DNA of 64,000 nt from Candidatus Cryosericum septentrionale. Lineage in GTDB: Bacteria; Caldisericota; Caldisericia; Cryosericales; Cryosericaceae. The stretch is taken from assembly GCF_003570995.1 (NCBI RefSeq), contig NZ_QXIY01000001.1:47367-111366 (forward strand), in the 5' to 3' direction. A model generated the notes under the pieces. The model saw nothing but the letters and a program-made list of their open reading frames with translations. It ran no database searches and was not told where the DNA came from. Below are positions 56,431 to 63,968 of this stretch, piece by piece (the first letter of the stretch is position 1; the number at the start of each line of letters is the position of its first letter). The position numbers and the translations under genes are program-made.

Positions 56431-56935
56431 GGCAATCTCCTAGTGGCAATTTGTCGCTGAGTCGGCCACGACTCGGCAAAGATGCTGCCGTGAGAAGCAC
56501 TCAGTCCACAATTAGCAATGAAGTTGTTGTTTCCAGCGTCCTAACCTCCGAGAGACGCGCTCTCATGTGCAGAAAGGTCTCCCAGAAGACTATACCACAG
56601 TGGAGCCTCCAGTACTAGCCGGGCGCGTTGGCAGGGCCAAACGGTCAGGATGCTTTCAGTGGAACAAAGAAAGCAGAGAGGAACGCAGTGCTTTCCAAGC
56701 GTTCTTCCGCTGTGGCGCCGGCAGTTCCAGGCGCTATAGGACCTCCACGTGACGGCTTACACGGTCAAACATCGTTCTCGAGGCGGGATCTGACCCAATT
56801 CGGTCCTCCCAGAGGAATCCGAGGCACCGTCCAACCGCTTCACTGGCTAGTGTTGGCCACTTCTCTGATCTTGTTCCACGGAAAAAAGGGTCTGTTCTGA
56901 CGCCACATGAGTCAACATACCTGTGTGGAGTCCAA

Positions 56936-56968
56936 ATCGCAGCAGACGGCCTCTATTGAGGTCACGCG
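56936..56968 (+). repeat. Direct repeat flanking the type III restriction locus, right copy
   Basis: See the left copy at 51638-51670; 29 of 33 positions are the same, in the same orientation, about 5.3 kb apart. Confidence 0.75.
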
Positions 56969-57369
56969 ATAGTCCCAGAAGCGAAAGAGACCCAGAACAC
57001 CTTCCTGCTTCGTACGTCGAGACATTCCCGCAGATACCATCTGCCTCTCGCTGCACGAGTGTCGGTATCAGGAGTAGAAGTACGTTGATGCGACACACCA
57101 GAGTGCGATGTGTCGCCGTGCTTTCCGTGCGAGGAGCAGGAGAGTCCCCGCCTTGACTTAAGAGAAGTCATCTCTAAATGCCGTCAACCGCACGGCGAAA
57201 TGCCTATGATGAGTAGTCTTACCACAGAGAGCACGTTGGTTTAACGAGTTCAGTACTGGATGAGGTGATATTCCGGATTCTTTGACATTGCTAGTGAGGG
57301 TACCCTTCCTGTTGTCTTTATATTCTTCGGACTGTATATGGGGGCTAAGGCACGTACAAGTGCAAGTGC

Positions 57370-57405
57370 CGTCGCCCCCAAAGCAACTACAAGGGCGGGG
57401 CGACG
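57370..57405 (+). promoter_or_regulatory. Leader hairpin with CAACTAC loop, copy 1
   Basis: CGTCGCCCC and GGGGCGACG form a 9-bp stem around an 18-base loop CAAAGCAACTACAAGGGC. It lies 72 bases before the ATG of the 88-residue gene. Two related hairpins occur at 57844-57875 and 58798-58832. Confidence 0.6.
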
Positions 57406-57476
57406 TTCCTGGTTCCTTTGTTCTTATACCCTCGTATGGTTTCCATACGACGGATTCCAATCCCTGGAGGTTTCCC

Positions 57477-57743
57477 ATGTATAGAATCATAGCTGACGCT
57501 GGTGTTGAGTACCTCATGTCCGACGCTAAGCGCATCTCGTTTGTCCATACGCAGGCTAACCAGTCTCTCTCCGGCCTCAACAGATTACTCGCCCGCGCCA
57601 AGGGCACCCGCAAGGTCGACGGCAGGTACATGTTCATCCTTCCTGAACTCGACGCTCAGTTGACCTTTCAGCCCAAGAGCGGTGGACTCGCGTATGCAAA
57701 GGACGCAGATAACGACTTTGGTTGTGTCTTCCCTGACCTGTAG
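57477..57743 (+). CDS. Small element-encoded protein
   Basis: 88 residues from the ATG with CTGGAGG upstream. Features a helical ANQSLSGLNRLLARAKGT block and beta strands. No family recognised. It is the first of a run of small plus-strand genes with CTGGAGG-type ribosome binding sites; the longer frame from 57282 covers the hairpin leader and is rejected. Confidence 0.65.
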   Translation: MYRIIADAGVEYLMSDAKRISFVHTQANQSLSGLNRLLARAKGTRKVDGRYMFILPELDAQLTFQPKSGGLAYAKDADNDFGCVFPDL

Positions 57744-57755
57744 TACTTACTGTCC

Positions 57756-57784
57756 TCGCCCGCTCTTGAGTACACTACGGGCGA
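57756..57784 (+). terminator. Hairpin after the 88-residue gene
   Basis: TCGCCCG and CGGGCGA (7 bp) pair across a 15-base loop, 13 bases past the stop. There is no T-run. The CTCGCCCGC word recurs in 58201-58209 and in the dispersed repeats. Confidence 0.4.
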
Positions 57785-57831
57785 TGACCTGCTCGCTCGG
57801 AAGGGAGCTCGCATGAAGTAACCGTGCGTAC

Positions 57832-57875
57832 GTAAGCAACTACGCCTCCGCCTTCAACTACAAGGCGGCAGAGGC
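57832..57875 (+). promoter_or_regulatory. Leader hairpin with CAACTAC loop, copy 2
   Basis: GCCTC and CGCC pair with GGCG and GAGGC (3-base bulge) around TTCAACTACAA; a second AAGCAACTAC precedes the stem. It lies 44 bases before the ATG at 57919. Confidence 0.6.
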
Positions 57876-57918
57876 TTGCTGTCATCAGTGTGTTTATCCT
57901 ACTAACTGGAGGCTTAAT

Positions 57919-58188
57919 ATGTCTACTACAGCTCGCGTCACTCTCCCTGTTGTTGGTACGGAAGGCAGCAACATCGGCGACTTTGGTAACGGCGCAGGAG
58001 CATTTGACTACACAACGTACGCGGAGTACCTTGCCCACGAGCAGGAACAGGACCGCTGCGCTGACATCGCCCACAGGGTAGATGCTGGCTTGAACGCAGA
58101 GGGCGACCTGAATGTTAGCCCTGAGGACATCGCCTGGTTCCGTGCTCATGTTACCAGTGAGCAGATGATTCCCTCCTGCCTCCTGTAA
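57919..58188 (+). CDS. Small acidic element-encoded protein
   Basis: 89 residues with CTGGAGG upstream. Acidic, with D/E-rich helical stretches (YAEYLAHEQEQDRCADIAHRV). No family. Similar leader architecture to the genes before and after it suggests co-regulation. Confidence 0.65.
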   Translation: MSTTARVTLPVVGTEGSNIGDFGNGAGAFDYTTYAEYLAHEQEQDRCADIAHRVDAGLNAEGDLNVSPEDIAWFRAHVTSEQMIPSCLL

Positions 58189-58196
58189 ATCGTTCT

Positions 58197-58257
58197 ACTA
58201 CTCGCCCGCCACAACCTTCGTTCGTGGTTCGTACGAGGGAATCGACGGGCGAGTAGT
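58197..58257 (+). terminator. Long hairpin after the 89-residue gene
   Basis: ACTACTCGCCCG and CGGGCGAGTAGT make a perfect 12-bp stem, closing a 37-base interior that has a smaller AACC/GGTT pairing. A T/C-rich stretch follows. It begins 9 bases past the stop. Confidence 0.65.
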
Positions 58258-58963
58258 CCTCTTTCATCAAGAGAAGTCTCCAGACTTTTCGTAAATCTGA
58301 CAAAACCTGTCTCGTGCGTGTAGTGATGCACCCTCCACACGGGACAAGTTTTCTCCATGTCGTGGGATGCCGTCAATTATCAAGGAAGAGGGAGTTTCCA
58401 AGAGAGATTGTTCTCTGCCGAGTAATAAGGAAACCACCCTCCCATCTGATGAACACTCACTATTAACGAAGGTACACTACCCCCTTTTCTGTCGATCGTA
58501 GCATCCAATCCTCAATAGACATGTCAATATGCACTCCCATGCCACCTACCATCTCTTGAACAGCACTTCTGCGAGCCTCTCCCCCGGCCCAAAGTGTCAA
58601 AAGCAATATCGCATCTGCGATGTGCTGTTCACAAGTTCACAGTATGGTGTCTTCTCTCATCACTCTGATCCGTGGATAGCGTCCTCTTCCTCGCCCGCCA
58701 ACAGCGGTGGACTCGAGCAGTTAGGTGCAAGTACGGCGGCCGCACAAAACGCACCCGCCTTTCCCATGGTTTGTGTTCTTCGAGACAGGGCAACTGCGCC
58801 TCCGCCAAAGCAACTACTACGGCAGCGGAGGCTTTCTTTGGTTGTTGTCTTTCTTCTCCTTTGTCGATTGAAGACTGGTGTGAACCAATCTTGAGTTGGC
58901 AACCGCTGACTCACATTCGCTCAGGCCCAGCAGTGCTGACGAATGAACCCCTGGAGGTGTACG
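58258..58963. other. Gap with the third leader hairpin
   Basis: About 700 bases without a supported gene. It includes the third CAACTAC hairpin (58798-58832). Some 130 bases of leader separate that hairpin from the next ATG. Confidence 0.5.
58798..58832 (+). promoter_or_regulatory. Leader hairpin with CAACTAC loop, copy 3
   Basis: GCCTCCGC and GCGGAGGC form a perfect 8-bp stem around a 19-base loop CAAAGCAACTACTACGGCA. A T-rich run follows, so an attenuator role is possible. It lies 131 bases before the ATG at 58964. Confidence 0.6.
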
Positions 58964-59533
58964 ATGTCTCAAACCGTTTCCCTACAGAGTTTGCTGAAAA
59001 GAACCATGCGTTCCAGTGACGGCAAGATTGTGACGAGCCCTATCAACGGCCGCGTCAGTTGCGTCCTGGATAATTGCGGTACTGCCAAGAAACTCGCCGA
59101 CAATCATCTGCGCGTTCTCTTGTACGTGTACGACGCCAACACGGGCGATGTGGTCAGAGACGAGAAATCCCGTCCGTATACCTTCAACAGGCAGTACAAG
59201 AACCTGTCCGTGAGTCCGTGGCTGAGAACCGACACCGCGCATGAGTCCAATGCCCAAGTGAAACATGCAGTCGCGCATTGCGACGTGCTCCGTGACGAAA
59301 GAGGCAACTACCTGCTGAACGCTGACGGCACCCGCCAATTCAAGTGGTCCGTCGTGCCCGACACGTTCGTCTGGATTGCCAATGCAGAGCGTCCTGAACT
59401 TCAGGGGATGCACCAGTTCGGCGACACGTTCGAGAGCATTGTCCTCGAAGCCCAGACCAAGGGTGCAGATCTTGTGCCTGCCTGCGAGGATGACGCTGAT
59501 CTCCTCGCCGACTTTGATCTCGAACGCGCGTAG
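58964..59533 (+). CDS. Hypothetical element-encoded protein
   Basis: 189 residues from the ATG with CTGGAGG upstream. Mixed alpha/beta, ending in an acidic tail (EDDADLLADFDLE). N-terminal residues MSQTVSLQSLLKRTM and a core with YTFNRQYKNLSVSPWL. Not a family that I recognise. It is in the leader-hairpin gene run and is followed 35 bases later by a 60-residue gene. Confidence 0.65.
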   Translation: MSQTVSLQSLLKRTMRSSDGKIVTSPINGRVSCVLDNCGTAKKLADNHLRVLLYVYDANTGDVVRDEKSRPYTFNRQYKNLSVSPWLRTDTAHESNAQVKHAVAHCDVLRDERGNYLLNADGTRQFKWSVVPDTFVWIANAERPELQGMHQFGDTFESIVLEAQTKGADLVPACEDDADLLADFDLERA

Positions 59534-59568
59534 TCTGCGCGACTTCCTTGTCTGCCACTGGAGATCCA

Positions 59569-59751
59569 ATGACATCCTACACACTTGTTCTTCGCGATGC
59601 ATGTGGGGCGAAGTTCCGGGAAGTCGTCTCTCTTGACCAGCTGAAGAGAGAGAACCCTGCCGACGCTCTGGACATCGAACTTGCCCTCACCGCCGGCAGA
59701 AATTTCCGGGTCCGTGACCGCAGAGGTTCACTAACCGTTTACGCGCATTAG
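59569..59751 (+). CDS. Small hypothetical protein
   Basis: 60 residues (MTSYTLVLRDACGAKFREV...). GGAG lies 7 bases before the ATG. Beta-rich N-terminus, then DALDIELALTAGRNFRV. It ends 53 bases before a strong terminator and probably shares a transcript with the preceding gene. Confidence 0.6.
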   Translation: MTSYTLVLRDACGAKFREVVSLDQLKRENPADALDIELALTAGRNFRVRDRRGSLTVYAH

Positions 59752-59803
59752 CACGGAGCCTGGAGGGCATCGTCCTTCAGGCTGTCTGAGAAGGCTTTAT
59801 TCG

Positions 59804-59836
59804 GGGGGACGCCGTACGTACGGCGTCCCCCTTTTT
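59804..59836 (+). terminator. Palindromic rho-independent terminator
   Basis: A perfect 28-base palindrome (GGGGGACGCCGTAC and its complement) followed by TTTTT. It closes the small-gene operon before radC; its symmetry would also work on the minus strand, except that no T-run lies there. Confidence 0.92.
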
Positions 59837-59952
59837 GCATGTCAGGCCCAGGCAACACATCCCGATCCGGGCTACTGCACGGCGCCTTCTACGTTCATTG
59901 CTCCACTGTCACCATTCCACTTCGTCGACAAACACCTTGAAAGGAGGTCACT

Positions 59953-60717
59953 ATGCTTGAAGCGCTCTTTGTTGACACTGATGTGCATTCATCCATCACC
60001 TCACTCCGACCGGGAACCATGAAGACTGCGGACCTTGTCACCTATGTTCGTGAACGCACGACCGGCAGCCCAGTCACTCAGGACCCCAACACCAAGGCCG
60101 CGCTTGCCGTGATCCTCGGGCCAGAAGCAGCTGCTCGTTTGTTCGCGAAGGCGGCACGCGACCAACATGTCGAACGTCCCAGCTTGGCCGAACTGCTACG
60201 GGCACTGAGAACAGCGCCAGATACCTTCGAAGAGGTGCTTACAACAATGCAGACAGCACGTATCATGGCCGCAGCGGACCTCGCCCGCGCCCTGGTTCTC
60301 GAGCATGACCATCCGAAGACGGTCATCCGGGTCACCAGCGCGGAAGATGCGATCGACTATGTCCTCCACAACCTGGGCGCATTGCACGACGAGAGCAACG
60401 AACACTTTTTCGCCGTCTTGCTTGATATCCGGAACAAGGTCATCGGAGCACCTATTGAAGTCAGCCGAGGGAGCGTCAGCGCATCGGTCGTCGATCCTGC
60501 GGACATCGTCCGGGAAGCCTGCATCCACCACGCAAGTCGCGTCATTTTAGTGCACAACCATCCAAGCGGAGAGTGCGATCCCAGCAAGGAGGACCTCGAC
60601 ACCACCAACAAGATTGTCCAGGCACTGAAGTACGTCGGTGTCCGCGTCCTTGACCACATCATCGTGGGCAAAAGCCGCCAGAACTATTTCAGTTTCGCGA
60701 AGGCGGGATTGGTGTAG
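59953..60717 (+). CDS. radC: RadC-like JAB/MPN domain protein
   Basis: 254 residues. AAAGGAGG lies before the ATG. The C-terminal 120 residues hold the MPN/JAB metal site: VHNHPSGECDPSKED (H-x-H-x10-D) preceded by DIRNKVIGAPIEVSRG. The N-terminal 110 residues differ from chromosomal RadC and look helical. RadC-like proteins of this kind are common on phages, plasmids and ICEs; their biochemical role remains uncertain. It lies in front of an ArdC-N-like gene. Confidence 0.85.
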   Translation: MLEALFVDTDVHSSITSLRPGTMKTADLVTYVRERTTGSPVTQDPNTKAALAVILGPEAAARLFAKAARDQHVERPSLAELLRALRTAPDTFEEVLTTMQTARIMAAADLARALVLEHDHPKTVIRVTSAEDAIDYVLHNLGALHDESNEHFFAVLLDIRNKVIGAPIEVSRGSVSASVVDPADIVREACIHHASRVILVHNHPSGECDPSKEDLDTTNKIVQALKYVGVRVLDHIIVGKSRQNYFSFAKAGLV

Positions 60718-60790
60718 TGCCTCACCCATTTGCGCCACTGAACCCAGAAGCATCACGGAAGCCGGGGATCCACCGGCAAGGGAGAGAACT

Positions 60791-61162
60791 ATGGAAGCGA
60801 CTAGGAATCGTATCAGGGAACGCCGGAAGAGAGTCAACCACGCAGAACGCGCAGCCATGCAGACAGCTGCTCTTGGACGGGCACGGGAGGGGAGGACCTG
60901 TACGAATGACTTGCTGATTATCGCAGCATATGCAGCCAAAGGAATCGACGCCCACCCGCGTATCGATGTCTTCACGTTCAATGCGTGGAAGGCCCTCCAC
61001 CGGCACGTCAGGAAAGGCGAGCATGGCATTCACGTTGCGATCTACGCGCACAAGGACACGGTGAAGTCCGACGGCACCACGGAAGAACAGAGTTTTCCCG
61101 TCTCCGCCGTTGTGTTTCACGTCACCCAGACCGATCCGGACACTGAGAATGTGACAGCATGA
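60791..61162 (+). CDS. ArdC N-terminal-like protein
   Basis: 123 residues from the ATG with GGGAGAG 5 bases upstream. The FTFNAWKALHRHVRKGEHGI block matches the ArdC N-terminal (DUF1738-type) domain with its RKGE loop, known as an ssDNA-binding and anti-restriction part of plasmid and ICE proteins. The usual C-terminal zinc metalloprotease (MPTase) domain is absent. Here it is followed by a separate 70-residue gene (ATGA overlap). An anti-restriction role is inferred. Confidence 0.7.
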   Translation: MEATRNRIRERRKRVNHAERAAMQTAALGRAREGRTCTNDLLIIAAYAAKGIDAHPRIDVFTFNAWKALHRHVRKGEHGIHVAIYAHKDTVKSDGTTEEQSFPVSAVVFHVTQTDPDTENVTA

Positions 61163-61371
61163 AGGGCGCAACGTTGAACGTTCTCCGAGTTCAATGGGAG
61201 CGCGCACTGCTTGAAGGTGACTTCGACAGAGTCGACAGAATCGTTTTTGCCCGCACCAGGATCGAGGCTCTTGCTCCGACCAGACAGAAGACCGAAAGAC
61301 TTCCACAGGCGGAACCCAGGATGATTGTTGAACCGCCAACCGATGATGGCGACGAGTACGAGGGAAAGTAG
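61159..61371 (+). CDS. Small hypothetical protein
   Basis: 70 residues, ATG overlapping the preceding stop by 4 bases. Helical N-terminus (LRVQWERALLEGDFDRVDRI) and an acidic tail. No family recognised. Confidence 0.6.
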   Translation: MKGATLNVLRVQWERALLEGDFDRVDRIVFARTRIEALAPTRQKTERLPQAEPRMIVEPPTDDGDEYEGK

Positions 61372-61443
61372 CACTATGACAACCAGAACGCACTACCGTT
61401 GGATCGGAAACATGCGAGAGCCTATCAAGAAGGGAGGTGCATG

Positions 61444-61824
61444 ATGGGCTTCACCGCTGAGCTCGCCACAGAGATTTGGGAACGACAACAGGTAATCCTG
61501 GAATCGGGAGTCACTTCGGAAGACATGCCCGATGTGCTGGACCGGGAACTCGCAGCACTCGAACGTTCTCTCGGCCGGTCGTTCGTCGACTCCTTCTACG
61601 CCGGCAAGATGAGCCATCTGGTCGAGGAAGAGGCAAATGCCTGGAATCAGTGGTTCAGGCAACTCAACAATGGGGATGCGGGCGTATGGTCCGAACTCTC
61701 AGATCGGATGCAGGCACTTTATGATGCCGAGGAATGTTACTTCTACGATTGTTATCGTCTGGCTGTCGAACAGGGCGACGCCGCCCGTGCCCATGGGGAG
61801 GAACGTCATCAGAAGTTTGCGTAG
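61444..61824 (+). CDS. Hypothetical helical protein
   Basis: 126 residues from the second of two adjacent ATGs; GGGAGG lies 6 bases before this one and 3 before ATG 61441. Mostly helical and acidic (ELATEIWERQQVILESG, RMQALYDAEECYFYDC). No family. Confidence 0.62.
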   Translation: MGFTAELATEIWERQQVILESGVTSEDMPDVLDRELAALERSLGRSFVDSFYAGKMSHLVEEEANAWNQWFRQLNNGDAGVWSELSDRMQALYDAEECYFYDCYRLAVEQGDAARAHGEERHQKFA

Positions 61825-62053
61825 AAGGATCCACCGCCAGAACGAACTGCGGATGCAGCTTGAAACGGACCAAAGGACTTACGGGTCCATTGGCCGGGAG
61901 AACTCCCCGACGTTCGCTGGCTGGAAGGAGACGCCGGTTACTGATCTGATCGCTGTCCTCAACGACGAAAGAGCGTACGAAGTCATGCTCAAGGAGCGGC
62001 GGCACAAGGAAAGGCGTCCCGTTGAGGAAGAGGAAATCGTGGAGCAATGTTAA
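61793..62053 (+). CDS. Small charged hypothetical protein
   Basis: 86 residues in a different frame, overlapping the preceding gene by 32 bases. Basic start (RSLRRRIHRQNELRMQ) and an acidic end (VEEEEIVEQC). The start is uncertain because the only GGGGAGG lies within its first codons; a TTG at 61817 is an alternative. Confidence 0.5.
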   Translation: MGRNVIRSLRRRIHRQNELRMQLETDQRTYGSIGRENSPTFAGWKETPVTDLIAVLNDERAYEVMLKERRHKERRPVEEEEIVEQC

Positions 62054-62067
62054 CGAAAGGAGTTTAC

Positions 62068-62331
62068 ATGAACAAGAGTCTGCTTCAGGCAATAGCTTCA
62101 ACGCTGGAGGACACCCAATCGATCCGGAACAGGATAAGCGGTATCAATGCGACAGACTCGCCTGCACCAGTAAGAATTCTTCTGCGGTCCGTCTTCACGC
62201 ACTGCAACGCAATCGACTCGCTCCTCGAGGAAACTCTCGCTCGGTCATGCAGCTTGTCCGGCAACATGCTGCCCGTCGAGGAGGACGAAACCGATGACAG
62301 AGATCTCGTGCTTTCCGGAATCGTTCGATGA
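62068..62331 (+). CDS. Small hypothetical protein
   Basis: 87 residues. AAAGGAG lies 6 bases before the ATG. Helical N-terminal two thirds (LLQAIASTLEDTQSIRNRI) and an acidic end. Its last 38 bases overlap the next small gene. Confidence 0.6.
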   Translation: MNKSLLQAIASTLEDTQSIRNRISGINATDSPAPVRILLRSVFTHCNAIDSLLEETLARSCSLSGNMLPVEEDETDDRDLVLSGIVR

Positions 62332-62449
62332 AGTGGTCCGGCTTGTCGTCCAAGGACAGATGGAAGCGGCAGGTATTGTCTGGGATGGCACCATGGAACG
62401 GATGGCTGAGTACGTTCAGGAAAACCAGACGAACGATAGAGGGCAGTAA
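62294..62449 (+). CDS. 51-residue protein overlapping two neighbours
   Basis: MTEISCFPESFDEVV, then helical VQGQMEAAGIVWDGTMERM, 51 residues. GAGGAGG lies 9 bases before the ATG, inside the preceding gene. Its stop is 2 bases before the BRO-N gene ATG, so translation runs on. No family, but the spacing and ribosome binding site support a real gene. Confidence 0.6.
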   Translation: MTEISCFPESFDEVVRLVVQGQMEAAGIVWDGTMERMAEYVQENQTNDRGQ

Positions 62450-62451
62450 CG

Positions 62452-63216
62452 ATGCCCAATTCAGAATTGCGGTTGTTCCAGTTCAACACTTCGCCCGTCC
62501 GCACGGTCATGGTCAATGGCGAGCCATGGTTCGTAGCCAAAGACATCAGCGACGTCCTCGAGTTCAGAGACACAGCCAATGCTCTACGCAGTCTCGAGGA
62601 CTGTGAAAAGGATCTCCACATTGTGGAGACCCTTGGTGGAGACCAGTCTATGACTAGATCCGAAAAGGGTACCAGTAATGTTGGTACCCTTGGTGAAATT
62701 CAATCTATTCAGGAACTGGAGAGCTCTGCAAAGGGTGAGTGCAAAGCACCGACCCTCGGCACAACACAGTCGATTCAGAGACTCGAAGACCTCGAAAAGG
62801 GTGTAGGTTTAATCTACACCCTTGATGGAGACCAGTCTACGTCCGACTTGACGAAGGGTGTCCACAGTATGGACACCCTTCGTGGAGAGCAGTCTATACC
62901 CGATTCCATGAGGGGGGTGACTAGTATGAACTCCCTTGGTGGAAATCAGTCTATGACTATCGTTGCGGAAGCAGAGATGTACAAATTGGTGTTTACAAGC
63001 CGAGAGCCCCATGCGGAGGCGTTCACCAACTGGGTTGTGTCCGAAGTCCTTCCCGCTATCCGTAAGACAGGATCGTACAGTGCTGTCACCACAGAATCTG
63101 AACTTCCCACCACTTTCTCTCCGGCGCTCTACCTCGCCGCGAAACAGCAGGAGAAGATCGAGGAGCAACACGTGAGGCTGGTGTCTTCCTGTGCAGTACT
63201 GTCAACATGCTCTTGA
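62452..63216 (+). CDS. BRO-N domain (phage antirepressor) protein with tandem repeats
   Basis: 254 residues. The BRO-N fold begins SELRLFQFNTSPVRTVMV and GEPWFVAKDISDVLEF, and ends with YKLVFTSREPHAEAFTNWVVSEVLPAIRKTGSY. Between them, where typical BRO-N has one K-G-V...T-L-G-G-x-Q strand-turn, this protein has six copies at 19- or 22-residue spacing (about residues 52-165). The domain normally binds DNA and acts in phage antirepressors. The C-terminus stops soon after KIEEQHVRL; a +1 shift at about 63180 continues for 40 codons, so the end may be frameshifted. The DNA repeats are described separately. Confidence 0.82.
   Translation: MPNSELRLFQFNTSPVRTVMVNGEPWFVAKDISDVLEFRDTANALRSLEDCEKDLHIVETLGGDQSMTRSEKGTSNVGTLGEIQSIQELESSAKGECKAPTLGTTQSIQRLEDLEKGVGLIYTLDGDQSTSDLTKGVHSMDTLRGEQSIPDSMRGVTSMNSLGGNQSMTIVAEAEMYKLVFTSREPHAEAFTNWVVSEVLPAIRKTGSYSAVTTESELPTTFSPALYLAAKQQEKIEEQHVRLVSSCAVLSTCS
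62606..62955 (+). repeat. Six tandem hairpin units inside the BRO-N gene
   Basis: Hairpin-forming units begin near 62606, 62663, 62730, 62796, 62854 and 62911, with steps of 57 or 66 bases (19 or 22 codons). Each holds an inverted repeat starting AAGGGT or similar and ending ACCCTT. Units 2, 4 and 5 have perfect 10-bp arms (AAGGGTACCA, AAGGGTGTAG and AAGGGTGTCC, each with its own complement) and 7-base loops. Unit 1 pairs TCTCCAC with GTGGAGA. Units 3 and 6 pair with mismatches or G-T pairs. Each is followed by a GGTGGAGACCAGTCTATG-like segment. Confidence 0.9.
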
Positions 63217-63311
63217 TGACGCCATCGACAGTGACCTCGAAGTGCACCAAGACGTGGCCCGAAGCAAAGATACAACCCAACTAAGAAGGCTATCAAAGAG
63301 CCCAAATCTAC
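63217..63311 (+). pseudogene. Possible frameshifted C-terminus of the BRO-N protein
   Basis: In the frame +1 to the BRO-N gene, codons continue as QYCQHALDDAIDSDLEVH and run to a stop at about 63331, just before the next gene. The upstream part overlaps the BRO-N end. It may be the original C-terminus lost by a frameshift, or a programmed shift site; no separate start is seen. Confidence 0.35.
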
Positions 63312-63332
63312 TAAACCAAGAGGAGAACTAAA

Positions 63333-63968
63333 ATGCCAATGTACAAAGTCTCAAAAGCAGAAACACCAAAGTCATTCGATAAGAAAGACGGATCCGGTTC
63401 AGGCCAGATGCAAAAGATCGTCCTGAAGAGCGACGACGACCAGAAGGAGTACAAGTGTACCATCTTCTCGCCCGACGAAGTATTTATCGGGGATATTGTC
63501 GAAGCAACGATGAAGGGGTACAAGGAGAAGTTCAAGGAGTACCAGTTCACTGTCAAGACCGTGACTCCTGGCCCCCGCGAGATCCCGAACACCCCGAAGG
63601 AACCCAAGGTTTCCGTCGAAGGCGAAAAAGGGGGGTCTAATTCGAGATCTCCAGAAGATACCCTTAAGATAGTCCGCCAAGCAACACTTAAGGTTGTAGG
63701 GGGGCTGTTCCAGGGCAAGGGTGACATCGAGAACGTCGGTACCTACCTCGCCCTCGCAGACGAGATGACGGAATGGTGCATGACCGGAACGGTGACCCCG
63801 CGCATCACGAAAGAGGAGCGGGAGAACCTTGTGACGCAGTTCGGTTCAGTTGAGGGCGCAAGACTCGTCGCGATGAATGCTTTCAGTATCCCGTTCCTGC
63901 ATCTGTTGACCCAGAAAGAATATGAGACCCTGGTGGGCGGGCCGACACGGACATCTCCCTTGGTCTGA
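63333..63968 (+). CDS. Hypothetical element-encoded protein
   Basis: 211 residues. GAGGAG lies 7 bases before the ATG. The N-terminal 75 residues are beta-rich and basic (MQKIVLKSDDDQKEYKCTIF, VEATMKGYKEKFKEYQFTV), OB-fold-like in rhythm; a P/K/E/G linker follows, and a helical C-terminal half. A single-strand DNA-binding role is possible but only a guess. It is the last gene fully in the window. Confidence 0.6.
   Translation: MPMYKVSKAETPKSFDKKDGSGSGQMQKIVLKSDDDQKEYKCTIFSPDEVFIGDIVEATMKGYKEKFKEYQFTVKTVTPGPREIPNTPKEPKVSVEGEKGGSNSRSPEDTLKIVRQATLKVVGGLFQGKGDIENVGTYLALADEMTEWCMTGTVTPRITKEERENLVTQFGSVEGARLVAMNAFSIPFLHLLTQKEYETLVGGPTRTSPLV

Larger units (their letters stand above)
56431..57476. 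other. Boundary gap between the defence island and the mobile element
   Basis: About 1 kb with no supported gene, tRNA or integrase. It holds the mod leader hairpin (56456-56477), the right direct repeat (56936-56968) and, at the end, the first CAACTAC leader hairpin. It probably contains the element junction. Confidence 0.5.

Noticed and set aside
57158-57637. 159-codon minus-strand frame
   Set aside because: It is antisense to a leader hairpin and the 88-residue gene and has no supporting signals.
62606-62955. CRISPR-like periodic array
   Set aside because: Units are in frame within a BRO-N gene at 57/66-base spacing, the repeats are not identical and there are no spacers of constant size or cas genes.
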